Shown one piece after another: positions 17,726 through 25,634 of a stretch of 64,000 bases of DNA. Numbering within the stretch: position 1 is the stretch's first letter; every line of letters begins with the position of its first letter. This DNA is from JAWXBA01 sp048499805 (GTDB lineage Bacteria; Gemmatimonadota; Gemmatimonadetes; Gemmatimonadales; GWC2-71-9), in NCBI GenBank assembly GCA_048499805.1, contig JASNZF010000001.1, positions 780,620-844,619 on the forward strand, written 5' to 3'. The translations under genes were made by a program, and so were the position numbers. Below the pieces are notes generated by a model. It did not search any database and was not told the DNA's origin. It worked only from the letters and a program-made list of their open reading frames with translations.

Positions 17726-18688
17726 TCAACGCGCTGCGGAGCGCTGCTCCTTCAGCGTGGCCCTCACTCCCGCCTCGATCGAGGTGCGGGGCTTCCAGCC
17801 CGTCAGCGACTCGAGCCGGGTGAGGCGGACCGGATCATGGTGCATCTCCTCGGGTCGGGTGGGCAGCGCTCCGAAGCCCAGCAGCGACTCATCCACCCCG
17901 ATCTGCCTCGCCGCCCGCCGCACGAACTCGCGGACCTCCGTCAGGACCCCGGTCGCCAGGTTGACGGTGCCGATGCCGTCTGCCGGCAGGGCGCCGAGCC
18001 GCAGGAGCCCCTCCACGACGTCGTCCACGAAGGTGAAGTCCCGCCGCTGGAGCCCCTCGGTCAGCGGCAGGTGGCGCGGGGAATCCCGCACCTCGAGCAG
18101 CGACGGCAGCAGGCGGCCCGGTGCCTCCCCGGGGCCGTACACGGTGAACAGTCGCGCCGTCGCGCCGGCCAGGCGCCCCCTGGTGCACGCCTCCGCCACG
18201 GCGTGCGTGCCCGCCAGCTTGGTGGTCCCGTACAGGGTGGTTGGGCTGGCGATCGTGGACTCCGAGAGGTCGCCCGATGCCGTGCCATACTCCAGCGCCG
18301 ACCCGGCATGGACCAGGCGCAGGCCGGTCCAGGTCGACGCGCCCGGCGCCGCACAGGCGTGCGCCAGTTCGGCGGGCAGCACGGCATTCAATCGGGTGGC
18401 CAGCGCGGCGTCCCGCTGTGATGAGCTGACGCCGTATCCCGCGAGGTTGAAGGTCACCGCGGGGCGGAGCTCGGCGACCAGGGCGGCCGCCGCCCCGGGC
18501 GCCGAGAGATCCAGGGCCGTCCACCCTGCGGGCTGTGGTCGGCCGGGGGTGGGCCGGAGCACCCCGATCACCTCCGCTCCCCCCCGACTGAGCGTTGCGG
18601 CGACCCGCCGGCCGATGAATCCCGAGGCCCCGAGCACCAGGACCCGTTGCCCGCGGTAGGCCTCCTCCGCGGCTGTCCCGCTCACCAT
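17726..18688 (-). CDS. NAD-dependent epimerase/dehydratase (extended SDR)
   Basis: 320 aa. Seen: GASGFIG at 20-26, Ser131 in HAGSALEYG, and the YGTTK catalytic pair Tyr154/Lys158, followed by TARLFTVYGPGE and DFTFVDDVVEGL, all typical of sugar-nucleotide SDRs. It is the distal gene of the minus arm, overlapping the end of the upstream membrane protein by 7 bases and converging on rfbG. It is a good candidate for the 4-ketoreductase or epimerase that finishes the CDP-deoxysugar made by the neighbouring plus-strand genes; that assignment rests on position only. Confidence 0.82.
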   Translation of the reverse strand: MVSGTAAEEAYRGQRVLVLGASGFIGRRVAATLSRGGAEVIGVLRPTPGRPQPAGWTALDLSAPGAAAALVAELRPAVTFNLAGYGVSSSQRDAALATRLNAVLPAELAHACAAPGASTWTGLRLVHAGSALEYGTASGDLSESTIASPTTLYGTTKLAGTHAVAEACTRGRLAGATARLFTVYGPGEAPGRLLPSLLEVRDSPRHLPLTEGLQRRDFTFVDDVVEGLLRLGALPADGIGTVNLATGVLTEVREFVRRAARQIGVDESLLGFGALPTRPEEMHHDPVRLTRLESLTGWKPRTSIEAGVRATLKEQRSAAR

Positions 18689-20715
18689 GGAATCAGCGAG
18701 TCGCGCCGCGCCAGCAGGGAGGCGCCGTCCAGCGGGCCGGCGCGCATCTCGAATCCTCCGCCGGTGACGGTCGGGCCTTCCATGATGTAGAAGCGCCGAC
18801 CGGAATAGTGATCGACCAGGGCGCGGCGGGCGTCATCGCCCTGGTCCCAGGCGAAGATTGGCGCGGGGGCCGAGAGGTCGATCGGGTTGTAGATCGCGGC
18901 GCTGGCGAAGTCAGGGTGCCGGCGCCCCCGGATCAGGACCACCGACCCGCGCATCTCCGGCTGGGCGGCGACCGCACGGATGTCCGGGCGCATGCCGCGA
19001 TAGTGGAAATACTTGTCGGTCGCCCGCCAGGGGACGAAGACCACCAGGCTGGCCAGGATCAGTGCCGCCGCGCCGACCAGGGGCCGCGCCCCACCCTCCG
19101 GTTCGGACTGCCCGGCGAGGGATTCGGCGGCCTCGAGGCCGCGGGCGGTCAGGGCAAGGCAGGGCACCAGCACCAGGTACCAGTAGCGCGCCCCGAAGTC
19201 CGGGCCGCCGCTGAAGTAGTAGAGACTGTGGATGCCGGCCACGGCGACGATGGCGCCGACCATGCCCCAGTCCGGGCCGCGCAGCCGGCCGGCGAGCACG
19301 AGGAGCAACAGCACGATCAGCGATCCCGTGGCCCAGCCGAGCAGTTCCACGTTCACCTGGAACAGGTTGAAGTTGGCGTTGATCAGCACGTCGAGCGGAC
19401 CATGGCCGGGAATCGGATCCAGCCCCGGCCACGGCAGGCCGCGGTTGGCGCCGAACCCCAGCGCGTTGGTCCCCCGCCCGAACACCGCGTCGGTGTAGGC
19501 CATGATCGGGAAGGTGCGCGGCGAGCCCATCAGGGCCTGGTTGTAGGGAAGGACCAGAGCGCCGGTGCCGATCGCCGCCGCCGTCATCACGGCCGAGGGC
19601 CCGAACCGGAACCGGCGCCCACGCGCGGCCAACGACCAGAGGCCCAGCACACCCGCCACCGCCAGTCCCTCGAGCGGCCGGATCAGCCCCACGACCCCGA
19701 TGCCGATGCCGGCGAGGACCGCCAGTCCGGCTCCCGGCCGCCGGCGCAGCCGGGCCACCGCCAGGCTCGCCGCCAGTGCCGCCGCGAGCGTGGCAGTATG
19801 GGTCATCAGGTTCATGCTCATGAACAGGTGCCAGGGCGAGGCCGCCAGCAGAATCGCGCCCAGCCGTGCCGTGCGCCGGGGATACAGCTCGCGCAGTAGC
19901 AGGTAGGCGAGGAGGATGTTCGCCCCACCCAGGACCGGATTGACCAGCCAGGGCACGCCGAAGAAGGCACCAATCGCGAGGATGAACGGCCAGCCGGGCG
20001 GCACCGACGAAAACCACCGGCCCGCATGGGACATCATCAGGTCGATGTTGAATGCCTCGGACACCGGCGGGAGCGGCATTGTGAGCTGCCCGGCCGCGAG
20101 GTACCTGGCGTGGAGCAGGTAGACCACCTCGTCGGGAACGTGCGGGTGCCGCTGGTACGACCAGTTGGCGAGCAGCAGGGTGAGGAGGACCACGCCTCCC
20201 GCGAGGATCCAGGCGAACCGGTCCGGGCCCCCTGGCGCCGGCTCGGGTGCCCCCGCCAACCGGGGGCCGAGGATCCGGTCGATCAGGCCGCCGACCCGCG
20301 CCAGCCGCGAGCCGTGCAGGCTCGCCGCCAGGAGGAGGACGGTGGCGAGGTGCAGCGACTGGATGCAGGTCGCCAGGACCAGTTCCGCGGCGTACGCCGA
20401 GGGGCTCCGCGAGAGGGTCGCGCTGGTCAGGACGAAGGCCAGGGCAAGGGCCACCAGCCGCCAGGCGCCGAGTGGCGCCAGCAGGGCGGCCAGGGGGGCG
20501 CGCAGTCGGCCGAGGCCGAGCAGCACGGCCCCGACCTGCAGCACAACGACCGCCAGGCTCCATCCCGGCGCAGAGGAGGCGATGGCAGGCAGCGCCAGGT
20601 AGTGCTGGTAGGCCACCCGGGGGCCGGCCTCCACCCATTGCAGCGTCGCGGCCTGTCCAGCGACCAGCAGGGCCAGCCAGGTCGCCGGGTGCCGGAGCAC
20701 GGCGGGGCGGCCCAA
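18682..20715 (-). CDS. Polytopic membrane glycosyltransferase-like protein (GT39/ArnT-like)
   Basis: About 677 aa with roughly a dozen hydrophobic helices. The soluble loop RHPHVPDEVVYLLHARYLAAG after an early helix carries the Asp-Glu pair found in the first periplasmic loop of ArnT/PMT-type transferases. The start is uncertain: the frame has no ATG near its beginning, TTG 20715 and GTG 20700 being the first options. The C-terminal ~120 residues form a soluble tail. Likely transfers a sugar from a polyprenyl-phosphate donor in the inner membrane. Its end overlaps the SDR start by 7 bases. Confidence 0.7.
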   Translation of the reverse strand: MGRPAVLRHPATWLALLVAGQAATLQWVEAGPRVAYQHYLALPAIASSAPGWSLAVVVLQVGAVLLGLGRLRAPLAALLAPLGAWRLVALALAFVLTSATLSRSPSAYAAELVLATCIQSLHLATVLLLAASLHGSRLARVGGLIDRILGPRLAGAPEPAPGGPDRFAWILAGGVVLLTLLLANWSYQRHPHVPDEVVYLLHARYLAAGQLTMPLPPVSEAFNIDLMMSHAGRWFSSVPPGWPFILAIGAFFGVPWLVNPVLGGANILLAYLLLRELYPRRTARLGAILLAASPWHLFMSMNLMTHTATLAAALAASLAVARLRRRPGAGLAVLAGIGIGVVGLIRPLEGLAVAGVLGLWSLAARGRRFRFGPSAVMTAAAIGTGALVLPYNQALMGSPRTFPIMAYTDAVFGRGTNALGFGANRGLPWPGLDPIPGHGPLDVLINANFNLFQVNVELLGWATGSLIVLLLLVLAGRLRGPDWGMVGAIVAVAGIHSLYYFSGGPDFGARYWYLVLVPCLALTARGLEAAESLAGQSEPEGGARPLVGAAALILASLVVFVPWRATDKYFHYRGMRPDIRAVAAQPEMRGSVVLIRGRRHPDFASAAIYNPIDLSAPAPIFAWDQGDDARRALVDHYSGRRFYIMEGPTVTGGGFEMRAGPLDGASLLARRDSLIPW

Positions 20716-20764
20716 GGTCAGCGACTGCGCGGCGAGGACCGGGAAGTGGACGGCATCACGCGGG

Positions 20765-21073
20765 TCACCCGGCGGAGGGAACGGTGAGCTTGTTGTAGAC
20801 CGTGCCGATCAGGCGGCCCAGGGCGTACCCGACCACGAACCCGTAGATGAACCCGATGAAACTGCCCGGGATCGTCACCGAGTAGCCGGGGAAGTAGGCC
20901 CGCAGCAGGGAGAGGTGCTGGCCCACGTTCTGCCCGCCCTTGATCAGGAGGATCATCGTCGCGGCGAAGAGCCCCCCGCCACCAAGCAGGCCAAGGGCGA
21001 TGCCCCAGGCCCGGGCGTTCAGCCGGGCCAGGGCGGCCGACAGTTCGCGCTGCTCGTCATTGGGTTGGGTCAT
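20765..21073 (-). CDS. Small membrane protein, paralogue of the next gene upstream
   Basis: 102 aa with two hydrophobic helices (about 25-44 and 66-88). Between them lies YFPGYSVTIPGSFIGF, which matches YFTGYSVSWVGAFIGG in the 125-aa neighbour 33 bases upstream. ATG 21073 is chosen because it follows a break in the open frame from upstream and starts a hydrophilic N-terminus (TQPNDEQREL). I do not recognise the family. The position between glycosyltransferases suggests a structural or accessory role in the polysaccharide machine. Confidence 0.65.
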   Translation of the reverse strand: MTQPNDEQRELSAALARLNARAWGIALGLLGGGGLFAATMILLIKGGQNVGQHLSLLRAYFPGYSVTIPGSFIGFIYGFVVGYALGRLIGTVYNKLTVPSAG

Positions 21074-21105
21074 GGTTGAATCCGTCCGAGGAGGTGGCGG
21101 GGGGA

Positions 21106-21483
21106 TCAGATGTGGTCGAGGAAGTCGCGCGTCTGGGCCAGCTGGGCCCGGGTCCGGATCACGAACAGGGAGATCGCCACGGTCAGGTTGCGACAGAACG
21201 CGATGAACCAGCCGAAGATGAACCCGGTGAACGCCGCCCAGGCCCCGCCGATGAAGGCGCCGACCCAGCTCACCGAATAGCCGGTGAAGTACTGCTGGAA
21301 GAGGTACAGCGGCACCGGCGGGTCGGGAGGCCGGACCACCGACAGCACCGTCATGGTGAAGACCACGAGTCCGCACGCGGCGCCGACGGCCACGCCAAAG
21401 GCCGCCTTGTGGAGCGGGGCGAAGGCATGCACCAGCGTCGCCAGCTCTGGCGATCGCGTCGGGGACTTCGGGGGGAGGGACAT
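21106..21483 (-). CDS. Small membrane protein, paralogue of the next gene downstream
   Basis: 125 aa. ATG 21483 is preferred: an AGGAGG-like sequence lies just upstream, and a longer open frame to 21561 adds only a basic, low-complexity stretch. Two hydrophobic helices (about 28-50 and 78-105) flank YFTGYSVSWVGAFIGG, the motif shared with the 102-aa gene next door, implying a local duplication. A charged C-terminus (RTRAQLAQTRDFLDHI) follows. No family recognised. A 94-base gap with no feature separates it from the upstream GT2 gene. Confidence 0.65.
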   Translation of the reverse strand: MSLPPKSPTRSPELATLVHAFAPLHKAAFGVAVGAACGLVVFTMTVLSVVRPPDPPVPLYLFQQYFTGYSVSWVGAFIGGAWAAFTGFIFGWFIAFCRNLTVAISLFVIRTRAQLAQTRDFLDHI

Positions 21484-21577
21484 GGATCCTGGATCCTCCT
21501 GCCTGGGGTGGTGATCCGCCCCGACAATCCTGAGGGGCGTGACCCGAGGGGAAAGGTACATCAGCGTGCTCCCGTTC

Positions 21578-22648
21578 TCATTCCACGGAGGTCAATGCGC
21601 GAGGTGGCGAATCGGGCTTGGCCGCCTGCCTGGCGGGGCGACCCAGCCGGCCACGCCAGTGGGCCAGAGTGCCGAGCACGACAGCCACCCCGCTGATGAA
21701 GTGGTACCAGACCAGGAACCCGGCGGCCCCCACGGCAAACAGCGGTCCCCGGAGGCGCACGAACCAGTGCAGCACCGCCCAGTTCAGCGCGACCACCAGC
21801 GCGAGCAGCGCGAGGGCCCCGAGCGCCGCCGGCGCGCCCAGCCAGGGGACGAGCCCGAGGAGGAGCAGACCCAACCCGACCAGGCTCGTCTTGAAGCGCT
21901 CCCCGCCCTTCAGGTTCAGGTTCTTGTCGGCGGTCACCCCGCCGCGTTCGTGCAGCAGGCGCACCCAGGGTATCCCCCGGTCCACCAGGTCGGTGCGAGT
22001 CCCCCCGACGAAGGTCCAGCGCTTCAGGTGGGCGCCCTGGATCGCGGCATCCACCCGGATCTCGCCGCCCGCGTCCCGCAGCCGGTAGCCCAGTTCGATG
22101 TCCTCGATCTGCGGCCGCGGGTAGCGCGAGGCGTCGAACCCGCCGACGGCCAGGAACGCCTCGCGCCGCACGGCCCCGCATCCCGCCCAGAAGGTGTCGG
22201 CCACCCCGGCGCTCTGCAGGTGCACGTAGCGGTGCATGAGGTTGCGGAACTGCGACACGAACCCCGGGGTGGGCGGCGCATCGTCATAGGTGCCGAAGAC
22301 GGCCACGAGCCCGGGCGCGGCTGTGAAGGCCTGGTCCACCCGGCGCAGGGTGTCCCGGTGGACCACCACGTCGGCGTCCACGAACAGCAGCCACTCCCCC
22401 CGCGCGAGCACCGCCCCACGGTTGCGCGCATGGGCCGGCCCGCCCGGCCGGTCGGCCAGGGTCACGACCCGGTCCGCCCAGCGGGCGGCCACCGCGGAGG
22501 TCTGGTCCCTGCTGGCATCGTCGACGACGATCAGCTCGTACTGGTCGCGGGGCAGGTCGCTGTCGCACACCGCCGCCAGGGTACGGGGGAGGTATCCCTC
22601 GGCCTGGTAGGCGGGGATGATCACCGAGAGGCGCGGGGTCGGGCTCAT
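21578..22648 (-). CDS. Glycosyltransferase family 2 with C-terminal membrane helices
   Basis: 356 aa. ATG 22648 overlaps the deacetylase stop (ATGA) and begins the GT2 fold at once (LSVIIPAYQAEGYLP); the open frame continues upstream only as a shadow of the deacetylase. Seen: VVDDASRDQT near 42-51, the metal site FVDADVV near 91, a WAGCGAVRREAFLAVGGFD acceptor loop and the catalytic-base region QIEDIELGYRLR. Three or four hydrophobic helices at 250-320 anchor it to the inner membrane. Polymerising or adding sugar on the cytoplasmic face is likely. Confidence 0.87.
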   Translation of the reverse strand: MSPTPRLSVIIPAYQAEGYLPRTLAAVCDSDLPRDQYELIVVDDASRDQTSAVAARWADRVVTLADRPGGPAHARNRGAVLARGEWLLFVDADVVVHRDTLRRVDQAFTAAPGLVAVFGTYDDAPPTPGFVSQFRNLMHRYVHLQSAGVADTFWAGCGAVRREAFLAVGGFDASRYPRPQIEDIELGYRLRDAGGEIRVDAAIQGAHLKRWTFVGGTRTDLVDRGIPWVRLLHERGGVTADKNLNLKGGERFKTSLVGLGLLLLGLVPWLGAPAALGALALLALVVALNWAVLHWFVRLRGPLFAVGAAGFLVWYHFISGVAVVLGTLAHWRGRLGRPARQAAKPDSPPRALTSVE

Positions 22649-23391
22649 GCCGCGCTCCGTCCCGCCAGCGCCCGGAGCTGCCGGCCCCCGCGCCGGAACC
22701 ACAGCCAGCCGCGCAGGCGGGCCGATCCCCAGGGACCGATCCGGTCCGGCTCGCGGAGGTAGTAGACGTCCACCCGCGGGAGCAGGACTGGATCCTCGAC
22801 CGGATGCAAGGGCCGCAGGTCGGTGGTGCAGCCCCACTGGTAATGCTGGCGCGCCACCCGGACGACCGCCGGTGAGAGCCCCCCGTACGGATAGGCGATG
22901 ATCGAGGGCCGCTCCCCGAGCCGCGCCTCCAGGTCGTGGGCGCACCCCAGCAACTCGTCCTCGATCCGGGTCGGGTCGGCGACCTGGTCCAGGTGGGGGT
23001 GCGTCCGGGTATGGGCGCCGATGGTCACCTGGCGCTCCGGCAGGCGGGCCAGGGCGTCCCAGTCGAGCAGCGGCAGCCGGGGCACGATGGCGCTGGACCG
23101 CCCGCTCCAGCGGTTGTCGCCGCCGGCATGGCCCGAGACGACGAACACCGTTGCGGGAAACCCGTGCGCCTCGAGCAGCGGCAGCGCTTCGGTGGCGAAG
23201 TTCGCGAAGGCGTCGTCGAAGGTGAGCGCCACGGCCGGCCCGCCGTCGGGATCGGCCAGCAGCGCGGGGATGGTCAGCACCGGCACCTGGCTGGCGGCCA
23301 GCCAGGCAAGCTGGCGGCGCCACTGCTCGGGGGTCACCGAAATCGGCGACCCCGAGCGGTCGATCGAGTGCCAGGTGAGGATCGCCCGCAT
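22645..23391 (-). CDS. Polysaccharide deacetylase
   Basis: 248 aa carbohydrate esterase 4 domain with canonical motifs: LTFDDAF at 56-62 with the metal Asp, HTRTH at 127-131 with the two metal His, and AYPYGG in the third motif. ATG 23391 is preferred over GTG 23397 because the AGG of the preceding GTAGGC lies at a workable distance only for the ATG. No signal peptide. It starts 9 bases after the upstream SDR stop and is coupled by ATGA to the GT2 gene. Probable N-deacetylation of a lipid-linked intermediate. Confidence 0.88.
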   Translation of the reverse strand: MRAILTWHSIDRSGSPISVTPEQWRRQLAWLAASQVPVLTIPALLADPDGGPAVALTFDDAFANFATEALPLLEAHGFPATVFVVSGHAGGDNRWSGRSSAIVPRLPLLDWDALARLPERQVTIGAHTRTHPHLDQVADPTRIEDELLGCAHDLEARLGERPSIIAYPYGGLSPAVVRVARQHYQWGCTTDLRPLHPVEDPVLLPRVDVYYLREPDRIGPWGSARLRGWLWFRRGGRQLRALAGRSAA

Positions 23392-23400
23392 CGGCACTGC

Positions 23401-24375
23401 CTACCGGGCCTGCAATCGGGCGCGCTGGTCGGCGACCACGTCGCGGATGATCTGCGCCAGCGGGGTGCGGGGCCGGAAGTCGATCGTGCGCTCGAGCCGG
23501 GTCAGGTCGGGCACCCGGCGGAGCATGTCCTCGAACCCCTCGGCATACGCCTCGTCATAGGGGATCATCCGGATCTCTGATTCGCTCTCCGCCACCGCGC
23601 GGACCTGCTCCGCCAGGGCGCGGATGGTCACTTCCTCGTCGGACCCGATGTTGAAGACCCCGCCGACGGCCGCCGGCGTGGCCAGCAGGCGAAGCACCGC
23701 CTCGACCGCGTCCTGGACATGGCCGAAGCAGCGGGCCTGCTCCCCGGTCCCGTACACGGTGATCGGCTCGCCACTGAGCGCCTGGGCTGCGAAGGTGGGC
23801 AGCACCATGCCGTAGCGCCCCGTCTGGCGCGGGCCCACGGTGTTGAAGAAGCGCACGATGATCACGGGCACCTGCTTCTCGCGCAGGTACGCCAGCCCCA
23901 GCCACTCGTCCAGCGCCTTCGAGCAGGCGTAGGCCCAGCGCGAGTGGGTCGTGGGACCGAGCTGCAGGTCCGCGTCCTCCGCGAAGGGCAGCCGGGTGCT
24001 CTTGCCATACACCTCGGACGTCGAGGCGATCAGCACCAGCTTCTGCTTCTTGGCCGCCGCCGCCAGGACGACCTCACTGGCCTTGATGTTGGTCTCGATG
24101 GTGTGGACCGGGCGCTCGACGATCAGCCGCACTCCCACCGCCGCGGCAAGGTGCACGGTCAGGTCGCATTGGTCCACGCACTCCGACACCAGCGGGGCAT
24201 CGAGGGCCGAGCCGATCCGGTAGGCGAAGCCGGGGTGTCCCGTGAGGTGGGCGATGTTGTCCATGCTGCCGGTGGAAAGGTCATCGAGCACCAGGACCCG
24301 GTCCCCGCGCTCGATCAGCCGCGTGGCAAGGTGCGAACCGATGAAGCCGGCCCCGCCAGTGATGAAGACTCTCAT
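23401..24375 (-). CDS. NAD-dependent sugar-nucleotide epimerase/dehydratase
   Basis: 324 aa extended SDR. ATG 24375 overlaps the GT4 stop (ATGA) and places GGAGFIGS at 7-14; the frame runs on upstream as an antisense-like shadow of the GT4 gene and is ignored. Seen: LDDLSTGS for NAD ribose binding, STSEVYG with the catalytic Ser/Thr, YACSK for Tyr/Lys, and VRFFNTVGPRQ. The pattern is close to UDP-glucuronate decarboxylases and UDP-glucose 4-epimerases; the exact reaction cannot be read from sequence. Confidence 0.87.
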   Translation of the reverse strand: MRVFITGGAGFIGSHLATRLIERGDRVLVLDDLSTGSMDNIAHLTGHPGFAYRIGSALDAPLVSECVDQCDLTVHLAAAVGVRLIVERPVHTIETNIKASEVVLAAAAKKQKLVLIASTSEVYGKSTRLPFAEDADLQLGPTTHSRWAYACSKALDEWLGLAYLREKQVPVIIVRFFNTVGPRQTGRYGMVLPTFAAQALSGEPITVYGTGEQARCFGHVQDAVEAVLRLLATPAAVGGVFNIGSDEEVTIRALAEQVRAVAESESEIRMIPYDEAYAEGFEDMLRRVPDLTRLERTIDFRPRTPLAQIIRDVVADQRARLQAR

Positions 24376-25634
24376 GCAGGCACTCCTGGGGTAATGGCGG
24401 CCAGGACCCTGGTGTCCCGCCGCTCCGCCGCAAGGCGACGGACCAGCGCCAGGAATCCCGGGACCACCGCGTGCTCGGACCAGTGCTCCTCCACCGCGCG
24501 GCGCCCCGACTCGGCCAGGCGCTGGCGCCGGGCCGGGTCCGATTGGAGGCGATCCATCGCCGCCCGGAGCTCGGCCTCGGTCTCGAAGAGCTCGCCTCCA
24601 CCGGCCCGTTCCACCAGCTCGGGGAAGGGGCCCAGACGCCGGGCGATGACCGGCGTCGACTGCTGCCACGCCTCGAGGAGGATGATGCCAAACGTCTCGA
24701 AACAGAGCGACGGGACGAGCAGGGCGGTCGCGTGCCGGTACCATGTGGCAAGTTCGGGTCCACCCACCCGGCCCACGAAGCGCACCCGGGGCATCCCCCT
24801 GGCCGCGGTGCGGAGGGCCGCACCGTATTCCCCGTCCCCCGCGATGACCAGGTCCGCTTCCCCCTCGCCGGCAAACGCCGGCAGCAGGTCCTGGACCCCC
24901 TTGATCCGTTCCAGCCGGCCCACGAACAGGAAATATGGCCGGGGATGTGGCGCCACCGCACTCGGGGCCGGCGCGCTGGCCGCCGCGGGGAGGAAATACG
25001 GCAGCACCTCCATCTCGCGCGGGAACCCGAACTCCCGGTGCTTCTGGCGGCTGAACTCGCTCATCGCCACGAACGCGTCGATGTGCCGCAACTGGCGCTC
25101 CAAGAGGCCGGTCCACCGCCACCACTGGGGCGGCCGGCGATAGTGGAGCTGGCAGCGAAGGCACTGGCGCCCGGTGCAGCGCTCCCGGCCGTGGCGCCAG
25201 AGCACATGCGTCGGGCAGACCAGCCAGTGCTCATGGGCCATGTAGACCTTGAGCCCCGTGCCGTAGCCCAGCAGCCCCGGGCCCCCGATGAGGCTGACAT
25301 TGTGGTACACCAACACGTCGCAGCCACGCTCCGCGAGCAACCGCCGGATCTTCCGGCCGTTCACCACCGGGTGCCCGGTCTGCTGGGTCAGGAGCGGCGA
25401 GAGCGCGCCCAGACCGCTCCGGAGGGCGACCACTTCCAGTCCCGCCGGTTCGGGTGGCGCCGCGGCCGGCGCACGGGGAGCGAGGGCCAGGTAGGCATCG
25501 GCATCGTGGATGACGGTGACCTGATGCCCATGGCGCACCAGGCCGCGGGCCAGCCGCTGGATCCCGATGCCGTCCCCCCCGAAGTTGTAGGGCGGGTAGA
25601 AGGTGGTCAGGAACCCGAATCGCAGGCCGCTCAT
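24372..25634 (-). CDS. Glycosyltransferase family 4
   Basis: 420 aa GT-B enzyme. The N-terminal acceptor domain begins FGFLTTFYPPYNFGGDGIG, with the Gly-rich loop of this family; a four-cysteine segment (CPTHVLWRHGRERCTGRQCLRCQ) in the middle resembles a metal knuckle seen in some GT4 proteins. The donor domain has FLFVGRLERIKG and the E-x7-E region FETFGIILLEA. Coupled by ATGA to the genes on both sides. A cytosolic retaining transferase for repeat-unit assembly is expected. Confidence 0.88.
   Translation of the reverse strand: MSGLRFGFLTTFYPPYNFGGDGIGIQRLARGLVRHGHQVTVIHDADAYLALAPRAPAAAPPEPAGLEVVALRSGLGALSPLLTQQTGHPVVNGRKIRRLLAERGCDVLVYHNVSLIGGPGLLGYGTGLKVYMAHEHWLVCPTHVLWRHGRERCTGRQCLRCQLHYRRPPQWWRWTGLLERQLRHIDAFVAMSEFSRQKHREFGFPREMEVLPYFLPAAASAPAPSAVAPHPRPYFLFVGRLERIKGVQDLLPAFAGEGEADLVIAGDGEYGAALRTAARGMPRVRFVGRVGGPELATWYRHATALLVPSLCFETFGIILLEAWQQSTPVIARRLGPFPELVERAGGGELFETEAELRAAMDRLQSDPARRQRLAESGRRAVEEHWSEHAVVPGFLALVRRLAAERRDTRVLAAITPGVPA

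Noticed and set aside
17726..18688. SDR as a clear RfbH or dTDP-rhamnose enzyme
   Set aside because: It has the SDR Tyr/Lys pair and no iron-sulfur or PLP motif, so it is not RfbH; nothing specific points to RmlD.
23391..23397. GTG 23397 as the deacetylase start
   Set aside because: It lies only two bases after the AGG of the nearest ribosome-binding-like sequence; ATG 23391 has workable spacing.
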